A stretch of 64,000 bases of DNA. Source: Eisenbergiella tayi (GTDB lineage: Bacteria > Bacillota > Clostridia > Lachnospirales > Lachnospiraceae). Numbering within the stretch: the first letter of the stretch is position 1; every line of letters starts with the position of its first letter. Below the pieces are notes generated by a model. That model saw only the letters and a program-made list of their open reading frames with translations. It was not told the origin of the DNA and searched no databases. The stretch is from the NCBI RefSeq assembly GCF_001881565.1, contig NZ_MPDJ01000004.1:616163-680162 (forward strand), in the 5' to 3' direction. Shown piece by piece: positions 7,817-15,752 of the stretch. A program made the translations under genes and the position numbers.

Positions 7817-8431
7817 CTATACCTTCCATCCAAAGTGCGCTGAAACTATCTGAACCATCTCATTTATCGAATTTCCCCCATCATTAACGATCGAAAGATA
7901 ATTTAATTCCATGCATTCCTTACATACCGTGTCAGCAAACAGACTGTCTCTGCCCATCCAATTTTGAAATGCCTTTTCTTTATCACTGCATCCTTCTAAA
8001 ATATAAGGCACCCATTCCCGTTCTTTATAGTGAGAAATCTGAAAGTCTTTGGTCGGAGTTATCGCCGCGTACTGTTCTTCCGGTACATGCAGCTTCTTCA
8101 TAATATGAGGAAAATATGCTGCCCCTTCTGTAACAACGGCTCCCTTTTGGTTTACTTTATTTAAATCCTCCCATATATAATCAAATATTTCTTCATAAAA
8201 AATAATCTCATCTTTGCACTGCAAAACCGGATCCCGCATCCATATTTGTTCTGCATTCCATTCGATTTGCTTTTTACAAATGGGGAGATTATCTGCCGCC
8301 CCACGAATTGTATATTCTTCCAGATGATCATCAACTTTAAAGTATTGAAGTCCATATCTTTCGGATAATATTTCTGCTATTGTACTTTTGCCGCTGCATG
8401 GTGAACCGCCAATAAAATATATTTTTGCCAT
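7817..8431 (-). CDS. P-loop nucleotide kinase-like protein
   Basis: A 204-residue soluble protein beginning MAKIYFIGGSPCSGKSTIAE. The Walker A loop is GGSPCSGKS (residues 8-16), and a kinase-like lid region follows (FKVDDHLEEYTIR, later WMRDPVLQCKDE). The length and a late HYKEREWVPYILEG segment resemble small AAA/cytidylate-kinase-like ATPases often annotated only as ATP-binding protein. The phosphate acceptor cannot be deduced. The start is supported by GAGGAAAC eight bases upstream. Neighbouring genes run the same way but are separated by 90-110 bases, so an operon is not clear. Confidence 0.75.
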   Translation of the reverse strand: MAKIYFIGGSPCSGKSTIAEILSERYGLQYFKVDDHLEEYTIRGAADNLPICKKQIEWNAEQIWMRDPVLQCKDEIIFYEEIFDYIWEDLNKVNQKGAVVTEGAAYFPHIMKKLHVPEEQYAAITPTKDFQISHYKEREWVPYILEGCSDKEKAFQNWMGRDSLFADTVCKECMELNYLSIVNDGGNSINEMVQIVSAHFGWKV

Positions 8432-8520
8432 ATAGTTTCCTCATAAACGAAGTTAACAGTTACATGCTGTTATCCAAATTTCCATCTATCATCCCTCCAT
8501 CCTTCTATGTATGATACTCA

Positions 8521-9432
8521 TTAGGAAAAACCGATAATCCATTTCAATATATAGTCAAAACGTTCCTGCGTCAACTGATGGCCGCCTTTATATTGTTTCA
8601 TATACAAATTACTCTCCGCATTTTTTGAAATATAGTGTTCTTTCACAGACTCAAAAATTTGTGGTGCATCCTTTGAATACTTATCTTCATCAGCACAAAC
8701 TATCAGGAAGTGTCTCGGCGCTATTTCTTTTATTACATCTGCTACTTCAAATTCTTTTAGAAATCCGGGAATAATACTGGACATTTCTATTCCTGTCGAA
8801 TTATCCATACGATATTTGTAACTGACAACACTTCCGCTTGACACGGCATAGCTTATTCTTTTATCAAAAGCTGCCGCAAAAAATGTAGTTGTTCCCCCGT
8901 AAGAATGGCCTAAACAGCCTATTTTTGTTTTATCCACCATATTCAGGCCGTTCAGAACACTTACTGCACCTATCGCATCTTCTATGGCAATTTTCGCCAG
9001 GGTTTCTCCTGTCAGAATACCATGACATAACGCAAGAAAATGATTCCATTCGTCTTCTTTGTGATTTTCTTCCGTACCCGCTGCGTTTACTCTTCGTTCT
9101 TCAAAACATATTGCATCCGGAGCAATTACGACAAAACCTGCACGAGCAAGTTTACTTCCAAAATCCTGCAGTGGATCTCCTACCAGTCCGCAAACCTCAC
9201 TTTTTCCCCAATTTCGTTGGCTATGGTGTTGATGATTAACCAAAACGGCAGGAAACGGTCCTTCACCTTTCGGAATAAGCAGAAAAGCAGGGATATTGCG
9301 GCCGTTTACCAGATATTCTATTTTACTTCTTGTGTAAGCATCACAATCAACAACGGAATCGCAGATAAATTCTATCTTATCTGAAATTGGTGCAAGACCG
9401 ATAATTTCAGACATTCTATTTATTACACTCAT
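8521..9432 (-). CDS. Alpha/beta hydrolase (dienelactone hydrolase / esterase type)
   Basis: A 303-residue cytoplasmic hydrolase with no signal peptide. The nucleophile elbow is GHSYGG with Ser177. The acid is likely Asp248 or Asp250 in CADED, and the base is His285 in GGH. The N-terminal part has the oxyanion strand FPAVLVNHQHH, and PDAICFEERRVNA matches the dienelactone hydrolase/acetyl xylan esterase-like group that includes many uncharacterised carboxylesterases. The start has AAGGGGAAT upstream. It should hydrolyse small carboxylic esters; the substrate is unknown. Confidence 0.8.
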   Translation of the reverse strand: MSVINRMSEIIGLAPISDKIEFICDSVVDCDAYTRSKIEYLVNGRNIPAFLLIPKGEGPFPAVLVNHQHHSQRNWGKSEVCGLVGDPLQDFGSKLARAGFVVIAPDAICFEERRVNAAGTEENHKEDEWNHFLALCHGILTGETLAKIAIEDAIGAVSVLNGLNMVDKTKIGCLGHSYGGTTTFFAAAFDKRISYAVSSGSVVSYKYRMDNSTGIEMSSIIPGFLKEFEVADVIKEIAPRHFLIVCADEDKYSKDAPQIFESVKEHYISKNAESNLYMKQYKGGHQLTQERFDYILKWIIGFS

Positions 9433-9739
9433 CTTTTTATTCCCCTTGTTATATAAAGAATCTGTCGTACCCCTTTTGGATAAAGATATTTATTTCTATT
9501 CTGCCATAATTTCTCTGCGTTGAAAAGAGAATAAGTATCAAACATCCGTTAACTCATAAATCTGCACGCTGATTTTGGCTTATTCTTCATTATACCGCCA
9601 CTCCTTTAGTTCTTCATAATCGTCCAATACCTTATTGCCATTAGTTGTGCATACCTCCCGCTTCCTTATCTTAAATGGAATCATTGATATTTAATGGTAT
9701 TGAAAAACTGGTTTGGGGCATTTTCATTTTGAATATTTT

Positions 9740-9775
9740 AATATATCATAAAATTAATTTTTTATATGATATATT
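9740..9775. repeat. Perfect 11-bp inverted repeat, AT-rich
   Basis: AATATATCATA (9740-9750) and TATGATATATT (9765-9775) are exact reverse complements around a 14-base A/T spacer. It could be a cruciform or a regulator site. No gene starts nearby. Confidence 0.6.
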
Positions 9776-9790
9776 TGTGGTGGTCTTATT

Positions 9791-9808
9791 ATATCAAAGA
9801 TTTGATAT
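9791..9808. repeat. Operator-like palindrome
   Basis: ATATCAAA-GA-TTTGATAT is a perfect 8-bp inverted repeat with a 2-base centre, 16 bases after the larger palindrome. Its size and symmetry resemble a dimeric-repressor site, but no adjacent promoter or regulator was recognised. Confidence 0.45.
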
Positions 9809-10244
9809 TATTTTAATGTTAAGGTAATAATTTATTTCGTTTTCTGTTTGTAACGTCTAGTACTAATTCCAGTTATACTGGCTGTTTAGCTCAATGAATG
9901 GATATTGTTTTGGAAATGACAAAGGAATTGTAAATGCCTATCTTATTGGTAAAGCATCGCGTGATTGCCATCTGTGAATAGATAATTGGAGTGATATCGG
10001 TGACATAAATAAAATGTCCAACTGAAAAAGCAGCTTTGGCATACTGTAGCCTTTTGGGGTTAAAATGGCATAATCACAGAAGATGATTCTAATCAAAAAG
10101 GCCTGACTATCCACGATGGTATTTAAATCTTTTTAATGCATACAAACTCAACCTTTCCTTTGTATATATTAATAATAGAAAATAGGATTAAATTTTGTTA
10201 GAATAGATATATTATAACAATTATTTACGCAAGGAGAATTTCAT

Positions 10245-11030
10245 ATGTCAGATTTAGATGATAATGATATGGAAATCATATCCAAAAGTGACATGGATAG
10301 AGAAGTGTCCCCACAGCTTGACGAGCAATTAATTACAGATATTATAAAAAAAGATGCTTACGGAAAAAATACGGATTTAAAACTGCGTCCCGATAAGGAC
10401 GGTCTCACTCTAGCAGGAAACAGTCAATCGCTGCGGGGCGATTTTACCCGGATGCGATCACGGATCAACCCCGGCAATCTGAACAGGGAACTCCTGATAA
10501 AGGCCTCTAAAATCAAAGGGAAAGCTGAAGGCCTGACAGCAGTTGACGCTACAGCAGGATTGGGGGAGGATGCTTTCTTGTTGGCAGCAGCAGGCTTTTC
10601 CGTACGGCTTTATGAACGTGATCCCGTAATTGCGGCACTTCTGCGCGACGCGCTTTCCCGGGCTGCAGCACTTCCTGATTTGGCGGCGATTGTCGGGCGA
10701 ATGGAGCTTTTTGAAACAGACAGCCTGACCGCATTGCCTCAGCTTGGATTCAGGCCGGATGTTGTCCTGCTGGATCCCATGTTTCCGGCCAGACAAAAAA
10801 GCGCACTGATTAAAAAGAAGTTTCAGCTGCTCCAGCAGTTGGAACAGCCCTGTACCGATGAGGATGCGCTGCTGCATGCTGCTATTGCCAGTGCTCCGTA
10901 CAAGATAGTTATCAAAAGGCCGCTGAAAGGAGCCTGGTTGGCTGATCGTAAGCCTGATTATTCCCTTAAGGGAAAAACGATCCGCTATGACTGTATCGTA
11001 CTGACAAATAGCGGAAGGGAAGGCCTTTAA
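10245..11030 (+). CDS. rsmJ: RsmJ-like 16S rRNA (guanine-N2) methyltransferase
   Basis: A 261-residue class I SAM-dependent methyltransferase. DATAGLGEDAF (residues 101-111) is the SAM-binding motif I, YERDP (~123-127) holds the acidic residue for the ribose, and LLDPMFPARQKSALIKKK (from ~176) is the catalytic block characteristic of the RsmJ/YhiQ family. In E. coli that family methylates G1516 of 16S rRNA. The first ~60 residues are an acidic extension with no recognised motif. The start at 10245 follows AAGGAGAATTTCAT. It is one of few plus-strand genes in this part and is followed by a strong hairpin overlapping the stop codon. Family call is firm; position specificity is inferred. Confidence 0.85.
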   Translation: MSDLDDNDMEIISKSDMDREVSPQLDEQLITDIIKKDAYGKNTDLKLRPDKDGLTLAGNSQSLRGDFTRMRSRINPGNLNRELLIKASKIKGKAEGLTAVDATAGLGEDAFLLAAAGFSVRLYERDPVIAALLRDALSRAAALPDLAAIVGRMELFETDSLTALPQLGFRPDVVLLDPMFPARQKSALIKKKFQLLQQLEQPCTDEDALLHAAIASAPYKIVIKRPLKGAWLADRKPDYSLKGKTIRYDCIVLTNSGREGL

Positions 11031-11050
11031 TGAAGACACTTCCCTTCCGC
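11011..11050. terminator. Perfect 12-bp stem at the end of the RsmJ-like gene
   Basis: GCGGAAGGGAAG (11011-11022) pairs exactly with CTTCCCTTCCGC (11039-11050) across 16 bases that include the TAA stop. There is no U-run on either strand. It may act as an mRNA-stabilising or weak two-way terminator hairpin between the convergent genes. Confidence 0.6.
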
Positions 11051-11092
11051 ATCTTGTTCCTGACGGTGGAACTGCTCTTTCCAGAAGCCAAA

Positions 11093-11473
11093 TTATAACT
11101 TTAATTTGGAATATCCCGAGAGTTTATCCATAGCACGAGAAACACTTGGCTGAAAGTAAATATCTTTTCCTCTATTGCTCTCGTACATAAAGTCTTTTAA
11201 CGGTTTGCTTGTATATCGTGAAAAATCTCCGTATATTGCAAATCTCACACCGTAGTTAATGAATTTCTGCAATATTTCTCCCGCCATACAGGTGCTTAAA
11301 ATAAAAAAGTCATCTACAATCGCACTTTTATTTAAAGCAATATTAGTACAGCCAGTTTCATATTTTACAGACATAATTAAATCTAATGCTGATTGAACAT
11401 CTGTAATTAAGTGTTCATCGCTATGAATAACAGCAACAGACACATTATTCTTATTTACAACTTCCGTTTCCAT
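11093..11473 (-). CDS. DUF4180 domain protein
   Basis: A 126-residue small soluble protein that matches DUF4180 over its full length. Recognisable points are VAVIHSDEHLITDVQSALDL near residue 12, ALNKSAIVDDFFILSTCMAG in the middle and GVRFAIYGDFSRYTSKPLKD before the tail. DUF4180 proteins have the size and layout of STAS-like regulatory modules and no known activity. It starts at 11473 after GGAGG. The gene lies alone between the RsmJ-like gene and the MATE pseudogene. Confidence 0.8.
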   Translation of the reverse strand: METEVVNKNNVSVAVIHSDEHLITDVQSALDLIMSVKYETGCTNIALNKSAIVDDFFILSTCMAGEILQKFINYGVRFAIYGDFSRYTSKPLKDFMYESNRGKDIYFQPSVSRAMDKLSGYSKLKL

Positions 11474-11624
11474 TTTTAACCTCCATCAATTTTGTATTGT
11501 TTTTATTACCGATTTTGTTTGCCAACGATTACTTTTATATCACAAAGCACAATTACCCTTGATACATACCATCCGCAGCAAGAAGCTATCGCCTGTTCCT
11601 GACAGGACGCCACCTAAGCCGTAT

Positions 11625-11985
11625 ATTATGCATTAACTGAATAAAACCACAATCAAACCTTGAAGTAACTATAACCACGTAAAATCATTGCTTCGTTATT
11701 ACCAATAATCAATCCCAATATTTGCTTTCCACCCAGTAATAAAGCAGCGGACAGTGTTATTATGACCGCAATAGATTATATTGGAACTGAAAAACCTATT
11801 GCGGATAATGCACTATCATTAACCAAACGACCTGCAATAACTGCGTCAATGACATTGTAAAGCTGCTGCAATAAAAGTTCCTAAAAAAATAGGAATGGAA
11901 GTAGCGCAAATTGTTTTTTTACATTGCCAGAGGTCAAATCCATCATCTGACCCGCTGACTTTTTTGGGATTGTTCCTTTCAACTT
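11625..11985 (-). pseudogene. MATE-family efflux transporter, decayed 5' fragment
   Basis: On the minus strand a MATE N-terminus is readable: MDLTSGNVKKQFALLPFLFF, a TAG stop, ELLLQQLYNVIDAVIAGRLV, then NDSALSAIGFSVPI, another stop, and a third block (LGLIIGNNEAMILRGYSYFK). The block LQQLYNVIDAVIAGRLV is diagnostic for multidrug MATE antiporters of this subgroup. The remaining ~350 residues are missing. A GAAAGGAAC ribosome-like site precedes the fragment just after the TetR stop, so the regulator and pump once formed an operon. The exact left end is uncertain. Confidence 0.8.
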
Positions 11986-11989
11986 CCTG

Positions 11990-12568
11990 TTATTCGTATA
12001 AATTATCAATCAAATGGTCGGCCATAAAATCAAAGACTTCCAAATGATTTTGTGGTAAAACATCTTTATTTTTGATATTCATAATCAGTGAATAGATAAC
12101 GGAAATAGCCATATTGGCATCAACTCTAAATTTCAAATCAGGGTGACCAGAAAAAAGTTGTCTGCTTAATTCTCCTGCTTGTTCCATTTCTTTTGCCTGT
12201 TCCTCTGATACTTTGTTCATTAAAATTGTATAGTCAGCAGTATCCGAACCGTACAAAAAAGAATTCTTATCATAAGCCCGATAGATAAGTTTCAAGGCTT
12301 TTACCACACCTGGTTTTCCTTTTTCTTCTTCCATTGCCGCTGCAGCCATTTCACAAATTTCACGCTGTACAGAGCATAACACCTCACAAAAAAGAGCTTC
12401 TTTCGACTCAAAAAAAAGATAAAATGCTCCTTTTGATATGCCAGCCTGTTTACATATTTCATCAACACTTGTTTTTTTATAGCCATACTGTGTCCAGTTC
12501 TGTTTGCAAATGTCCATCAAACTTTTTCTAATATTTTCTTTTTCTCTTTCAGAAAAGCTTCTTGCCAT
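11990..12568 (-). CDS. TetR/AcrR-family transcriptional regulator
   Basis: A 192-residue repressor-type protein. The N-terminal helix-turn-helix lies at roughly residues 10-55 (IRKSLMDICKQNWTQYGYKK, then TSVDEICKQAGISKGAFYLF FESKEALF), the conserved TetR layout. The helical ligand/dimer domain follows. It starts at 12568 with AGGGAGA upstream. A strong promoter and a CTATGAC/GTCATAG inverted repeat lie directly before it, which suggests self-repression. The gene it would be expected to co-control, a MATE pump immediately downstream, is a pseudogene, so the regulator may now be an orphan. The inducer is unknown. Confidence 0.9.
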   Translation of the reverse strand: MARSFSEREKENIRKSLMDICKQNWTQYGYKKTSVDEICKQAGISKGAFYLFFESKEALFCEVLCSVQREICEMAAAAMEEEKGKPGVVKALKLIYRAYDKNSFLYGSDTADYTILMNKVSEEQAKEMEQAGELSRQLFSGHPDLKFRVDANMAISVIYSLIMNIKNKDVLPQNHLEVFDFMADHLIDNLYE

Positions 12569-12582
12569 AATTCAATCTCCCT

Positions 12583-12612
12583 CTATGACTCAAAATACTA
12601 TTTCGGTCATAG
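12583..12612. promoter_or_regulatory. Putative TetR operator
   Basis: CTATGAC (12583-12589) and GTCATAG (12606-12612) form a perfect 7-bp inverted repeat with a 16-base centre. It lies between the -10 box and the TetR start, as expected for autorepression. Confidence 0.6.
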
Positions 12613-12614
12613 AT

Positions 12615-12643
12615 ATATTAACACTCAATTTTCCAAAAGTCAA
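12615..12643 (-). promoter_or_regulatory. Sigma-A promoter of the TetR gene
   Basis: TTGACT (12638-12643), a 17-base spacer and TAATAT (12615-12620) read on the minus strand. The transcript would start within the operator repeat. Confidence 0.8.
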
Positions 12644-12659
12644 GCAGGACAATAAATTT

Positions 12660-12800
12660 ACTTTTCATACAAAAACAGACAGAGTTTTTACACCCTGTCC
12701 ATTCTAAAGCATTTTCCGCCTTTAGCTGCTCCGTGATACCCTGTGCCTGTTTCATCTGCTCTGTGAGCATTTCAAAGCATTCCTGTGCATGCTCGCTCTA
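12660..12800 (-). pseudogene. Remnant of a TnpV-type transposon protein
   Basis: The minus strand reads EHAQECFEMLTEQMKQAQGI followed by TEQLKAENALEW. This matches the C-terminal part of TnpV-like proteins carried by Tn4451/Tn5397-type clostridial mobile elements. After EW the frame continues into unrelated sequence, so the real C-terminus is lost. The 12.8-12.9 kb stretch before it has another fragment (EYKDYKLLRKVFGSKQMDSL) in a different frame that could be part of the same element. Nothing intact remains. Confidence 0.6.
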
Positions 12801-13145
12801 ACAGACTGTCCATCTGCTTACTTCCAAACACTTTCCGCAAAAGTTTATAGTCTTTGTATTCAACCTATAATAGTTATCCTCCCCCCTCAAAGTAACGGGC
12901 AAGTACCGTTTTCTTCTTAATACTCTCGTTGCAGTAATCTATATTGAGGTGGGATCGGTACTCGTAAAACCTGTTCCTTCCGCAATCGCCCTTATGCCTA
13001 TGGTTGCTTATGAATTGCCGTATGAGGTATCAAAAGAAATGCTCTTAGTCGATGATGTTAACAACAAAGAATTTCTTTGCAGCCTGTTTTTATCTATGTA
13101 CGAAGAACTTCCTGCCCCAAAGGAAAAAAACTACCGCAAAAAAAA
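12800..13145. other. Interval without a confident gene
   Basis: A plus-strand frame from about 12949 (GTG start) reads through PMVAYELPYEVSKEMLLVDD and NNKEFLCSLFLSMYEELPAP, which is protein-like. It then runs into the guaA terminator and the guaA 3' end, where its codons only mirror the other strand. I take the first ~60 codons as a scrap of the same mobile-element debris rather than a working gene. Confidence 0.4.
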
Positions 13146-13192
13146 CCGCAAAAAAGCCATTAGCTATGAGTTTCTACCCACAGCTAATGGCT
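13146..13192 (-). terminator. guaA terminator
   Basis: On the minus strand AGCCATTAGCT pairs perfectly with AGCTAATGGCT (11 bp) and is followed by TTTTT. It lies about 80 bases past the guaA stop. Confidence 0.8.
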
Positions 13193-13268
13193 CTGAACAG
13201 CTTGCTGCACAACCACCTGTCAATCATTCTCTAATTCTAAAACCACTGGATTTCTTCGACATCTCAAA

Positions 13269-14561
13269 TTATTCGAATTCAATCGTAGCCGGCGGCTTAG
13301 GCGAGCAATCATAGCATACCCTGTTCACATTCTCCACCTCTGCCAGAATCCGGTTAGTAATCTTCTCCAGCACTTCCCAGTCCACCTTCTCCACGCTGGC
13401 GGTCATCGCATCAATCGTATTGATTGCCCGGATAATCACCATATATTCAAAGCATCTCGCATGGTTCTTCATCCCGACAGACTTGAAATCCGGCACTACG
13501 GTAAAGTACTGCCATACCGTCTTATCCAGTCCGGCCTTTTCGAACTCTTCACGCAGAATCGCATCCGATTCCCTTACGGCCTCCAGCCTGTCGCGTGTGA
13601 TCGCGCCAAGGCAGCGCACGCCAAGTCCGGGGCCAGGGAACGGCTGACGGTATACCATAGCCGCAGGCAGTCCCAGTTCGATACCGCAGGCTCTTACTTC
13701 ATCCTTAAACAGCTGCTTTAAAGGCTCTACCAGTTCAAACTGCAGATCCTCCGGCAGTCCTCCCACATTGTGATGGGATTTTACCATCTTTGCGGTTTTG
13801 GTTCCGCTTTCAATAATATCCGGATAAATCGTACCCTGTCCCAGGAAATGGATGCCGTCCAGCTTGCGGGCTTCTTCTTCGAAGACACGGATAAATTCTC
13901 CGCCGATGATCTTTCTCTTTTCTTCCGGATCCGCAACTCCTGTAAGCTTACCTAAGAAACGTTCCGTGACATCCACATAGATCAGGTTCGCATGAAGCTG
14001 ATCCCTGAATATCTCCACAACGCTTTCGGATTCATTTTTCCGCATGAGGCCATGATTTACATGGACGCATACCAGCTGCTGGCCGATGGCCTTAATCAGC
14101 ATGGCTGCCACCACAGAGGAATCCACGCCGCCGGATAAGGCAAGCAGAACCTTTTTATCTCCTACCTGGCGGCGGATGAGTTCCACCTGGTCTTCGATAA
14201 AGTTCTTCATATTCCAGTTTGTTTCCGCTTTGCACTGTCCCAGTACGAAATCCTTCAGAACTTCCTCTTCCGGAATGGAAGGATAGCGAAGTCCGCACTG
14301 TGCCGTGGGATGGTCAATTGCCATAACCGGCACGCCGCAGCCATACAAAGCGGGGTCAATATCAACCGGTCTGCCGTCAACCACACGGTTTTCACCGCCA
14401 TTTAAAATAATACCTTTCACATTGTCCAGAGCTTTCAGCTCTTCCACGGTGATATCATGGGGATGGATCTCACTGTATACGCCCATGTCACGGATCGCCC
14501 GTGCCACCACCGTGTTTTCGGTACTTCCCAGGTCCAGAATTACAATCATGTCCTGCTTCAT
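13269..14561 (-). CDS. guaA: GMP synthase with a shortened, apparently inactive glutaminase domain
   Basis: GuaA aminates XMP to GMP using ATP. This protein has 430 residues, against about 510 for the usual bacterial enzyme. The ATP-pyrophosphatase half is complete: SGGVDSS at 143-149, GQGTIYPDIIESG, KSHHNVGGLPED, RQPFPGPGLG, and the C-terminal SKPPATIE dimerisation end. The N-terminal class I glutamine amidotransferase domain keeps only its first ~80 residues (ILDLGSTENTVVARAIRDMG onward). The GICYGMQ cysteine loop and the HPE histidine/glutamate region are gone; AIDHPTAQCGLRYPSIPEEE stands where about 80 residues are missing. Glutamine hydrolysis therefore looks impossible, and ammonia or another glutaminase would have to serve. 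It starts at 14561 after AAAAGGAGACGAAAG. The reading frame is intact, so this is not simple decay. Confidence 0.92.
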   Translation of the reverse strand: MKQDMIVILDLGSTENTVVARAIRDMGVYSEIHPHDITVEELKALDNVKGIILNGGENRVVDGRPVDIDPALYGCGVPVMAIDHPTAQCGLRYPSIPEEEVLKDFVLGQCKAETNWNMKNFIEDQVELIRRQVGDKKVLLALSGGVDSSVVAAMLIKAIGQQLVCVHVNHGLMRKNESESVVEIFRDQLHANLIYVDVTERFLGKLTGVADPEEKRKIIGGEFIRVFEEEARKLDGIHFLGQGTIYPDIIESGTKTAKMVKSHHNVGGLPEDLQFELVEPLKQLFKDEVRACGIELGLPAAMVYRQPFPGPGLGVRCLGAITRDRLEAVRESDAILREEFEKAGLDKTVWQYFTVVPDFKSVGMKNHARCFEYMVIIRAINTIDAMTASVEKVDWEVLEKITNRILAEVENVNRVCYDCSPKPPATIEFE

Positions 14562-14584
14562 CTTTCGTCTCCTTTTCCTATCGC

Positions 14585-14648
14585 CCCGGCAGGCCGGGCC
14601 TGCAGCGGATTGGGACTTCCACTCCCCTTCCGTTCTCCGCCCGCCGGG
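14585..14648 (-). promoter_or_regulatory. GC-rich structured leader of guaA
   Basis: On the minus strand CCCGGCGGGC pairs with GCCTGCCGGG around an inner GCGGA/TCCGC stem, 20 bases before the ribosome site. A TATAAT box at 14673-14678 lies just upstream, so this is probably in the 5' UTR. It does not show the conserved core of purine or PRPP riboswitches. Confidence 0.4.
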
Positions 14649-14729
14649 AAAAGCATTTTTCTATACAGATTCATTATAACTGCACGGAGACATTTTTTCC
14701 ACGGGAATTTTAATTCGGAGGCATTCTTT

Positions 14730-15752
14730 CTATGCCCTGATTTCCTGCTTCATAAAGCATATATAGGACAGGGCAAAGCACACCATAGTCAGCGCCACCA
14801 TACACACCAGATGCGGCCATACCAGCAGCAGGCTCTGTCCGAAGGGCAGATATCCCGCAATGGCTCCGGAAAGCTGGGAATTGGTGACGATTCCGATACT
14901 CCTGATATTCGGATTCAAAATGGTTGATGCCGCCTCCCCAAACAGATAATAGGGAGAAATCCGGTTCAGCCCCAGTTCCAGGGAATAATTGCTTTTCAGA
15001 TTAAATAACCCTTCAATTCCTTCTGTGGGATAAGCGATATCGGCCACCGCGCCTGCTATCATACTCATAAAGAAGGAAAGGAAAATCCAGATGGATATCC
15101 CTGCCAGAGCCGCGGTAGCCGCATGTCTCCAAATAACGGAGAACAGGATGGACAGTCCCAGCCAGAAGGCGATATAGAAAACGGTAAAAAGCAGAAAGGC
15201 CAGTATCCTCAGCACCTCTTCCGTCTGCGGGGCAATTCCTATCACCAGCAGTCCGATGGCACTCACGAGAATCCCCAGGGAAAATACCATAAGAAAAATC
15301 GCGGCAAAGCCTGCCATAAACTTTCCGTTGATCACCGTATCACGATAGATAGGCTGCGCGGTCAGCCTGTTCAGTGTCCCCAGGGAACGCTCCCGGTTCA
15401 CACAGTCAAAGCCCAGGACAATCCCTGCCAGCGGGCCGAGAAACGCCAGAAAGGTGCATATGGACGGCAGGGAATTTCCGCTTGTGGTAAACAGGGACAG
15501 GAAAATAAATTCACTGTTTTCCGTGGCCTGATCCCGGATATTGCTGAGCGCCCCGTACAGGCTGGCCATACTCGTCAGAGTCAGCAGCGCAATCATCAGC
15601 AGGAACCGGGTACTGCGCAGATGGTCGGCCAGTTCCTTCCTGAACAGGACAAGGAGTCCGTGGACAGAGCTATTTTCCTTTTCCCAATGCATGCCGGACA
15701 AGGCTCCTGAAATTGTCGCGGAAACCTTTTCTTTTACCTGTATCGCTGTCAT
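14730..15752 (-). CDS. ABC transporter permease (ABC-2 type)
   Basis: A 340-residue integral membrane protein. A cytoplasmic N-terminus (ELADHLRSTRFLL) leads into the first helix, and about six helices are recognisable, including an ABC-2 core with RLTAQPIYRDTVINGKFMAG between segments two and three. The large loop FVNRERSLGTLNRL-like motif (VNRERSLGTLNRLTAQPI) is typical of NatB/Gld-like exporters. I start it at the ATG at 15752, behind AGGTGAG, which overlaps the ATPase gene by about 80 bases. The longer upstream frame has no ribosome site. With the ATPase and the NEW3 protein it makes a three-gene exporter operon. Confidence 0.85.
   Translation of the reverse strand: MTAIQVKEKVSATISGALSGMHWEKENSSVHGLLVLFRKELADHLRSTRFLLMIALLTLTSMASLYGALSNIRDQATENSEFIFLSLFTTSGNSLPSICTFLAFLGPLAGIVLGFDCVNRERSLGTLNRLTAQPIYRDTVINGKFMAGFAAIFLMVFSLGILVSAIGLLVIGIAPQTEEVLRILAFLLFTVFYIAFWLGLSILFSVIWRHAATAALAGISIWIFLSFFMSMIAGAVADIAYPTEGIEGLFNLKSNYSLELGLNRISPYYLFGEAASTILNPNIRSIGIVTNSQLSGAIAGYLPFGQSLLLVWPHLVCMVALTMVCFALSYICFMKQEIRA

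Larger units (their letters stand above)
9433..10244. other. Gene-poor AT-rich interval with palindromes and possible gene scraps
   Basis: No intact gene was found in about 810 bases. A 34-codon minus-strand frame at 9580-9684 (starting MIPFKIRKREVCTTNGNK) reads like a C-terminal gene fragment but has no ribosome site. Two palindromes stand out, listed separately. The part from 9900 to 10150 contains broken plus-strand frames (for example NGIITEDDSNQKGLTIHDG) that look like decayed coding sequence of unknown origin. Confidence 0.5.

Noticed and set aside
12949..13314. Plus-strand frame from a GTG, 121 codons
   Set aside because: Its second half crosses the guaA terminator and the guaA 3' end, and no ribosome site is present. 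It is treated as debris.
14562..14729. Purine or PRPP riboswitch before guaA
   Set aside because: Conserved cores are absent; only a GC-rich hairpin is seen.
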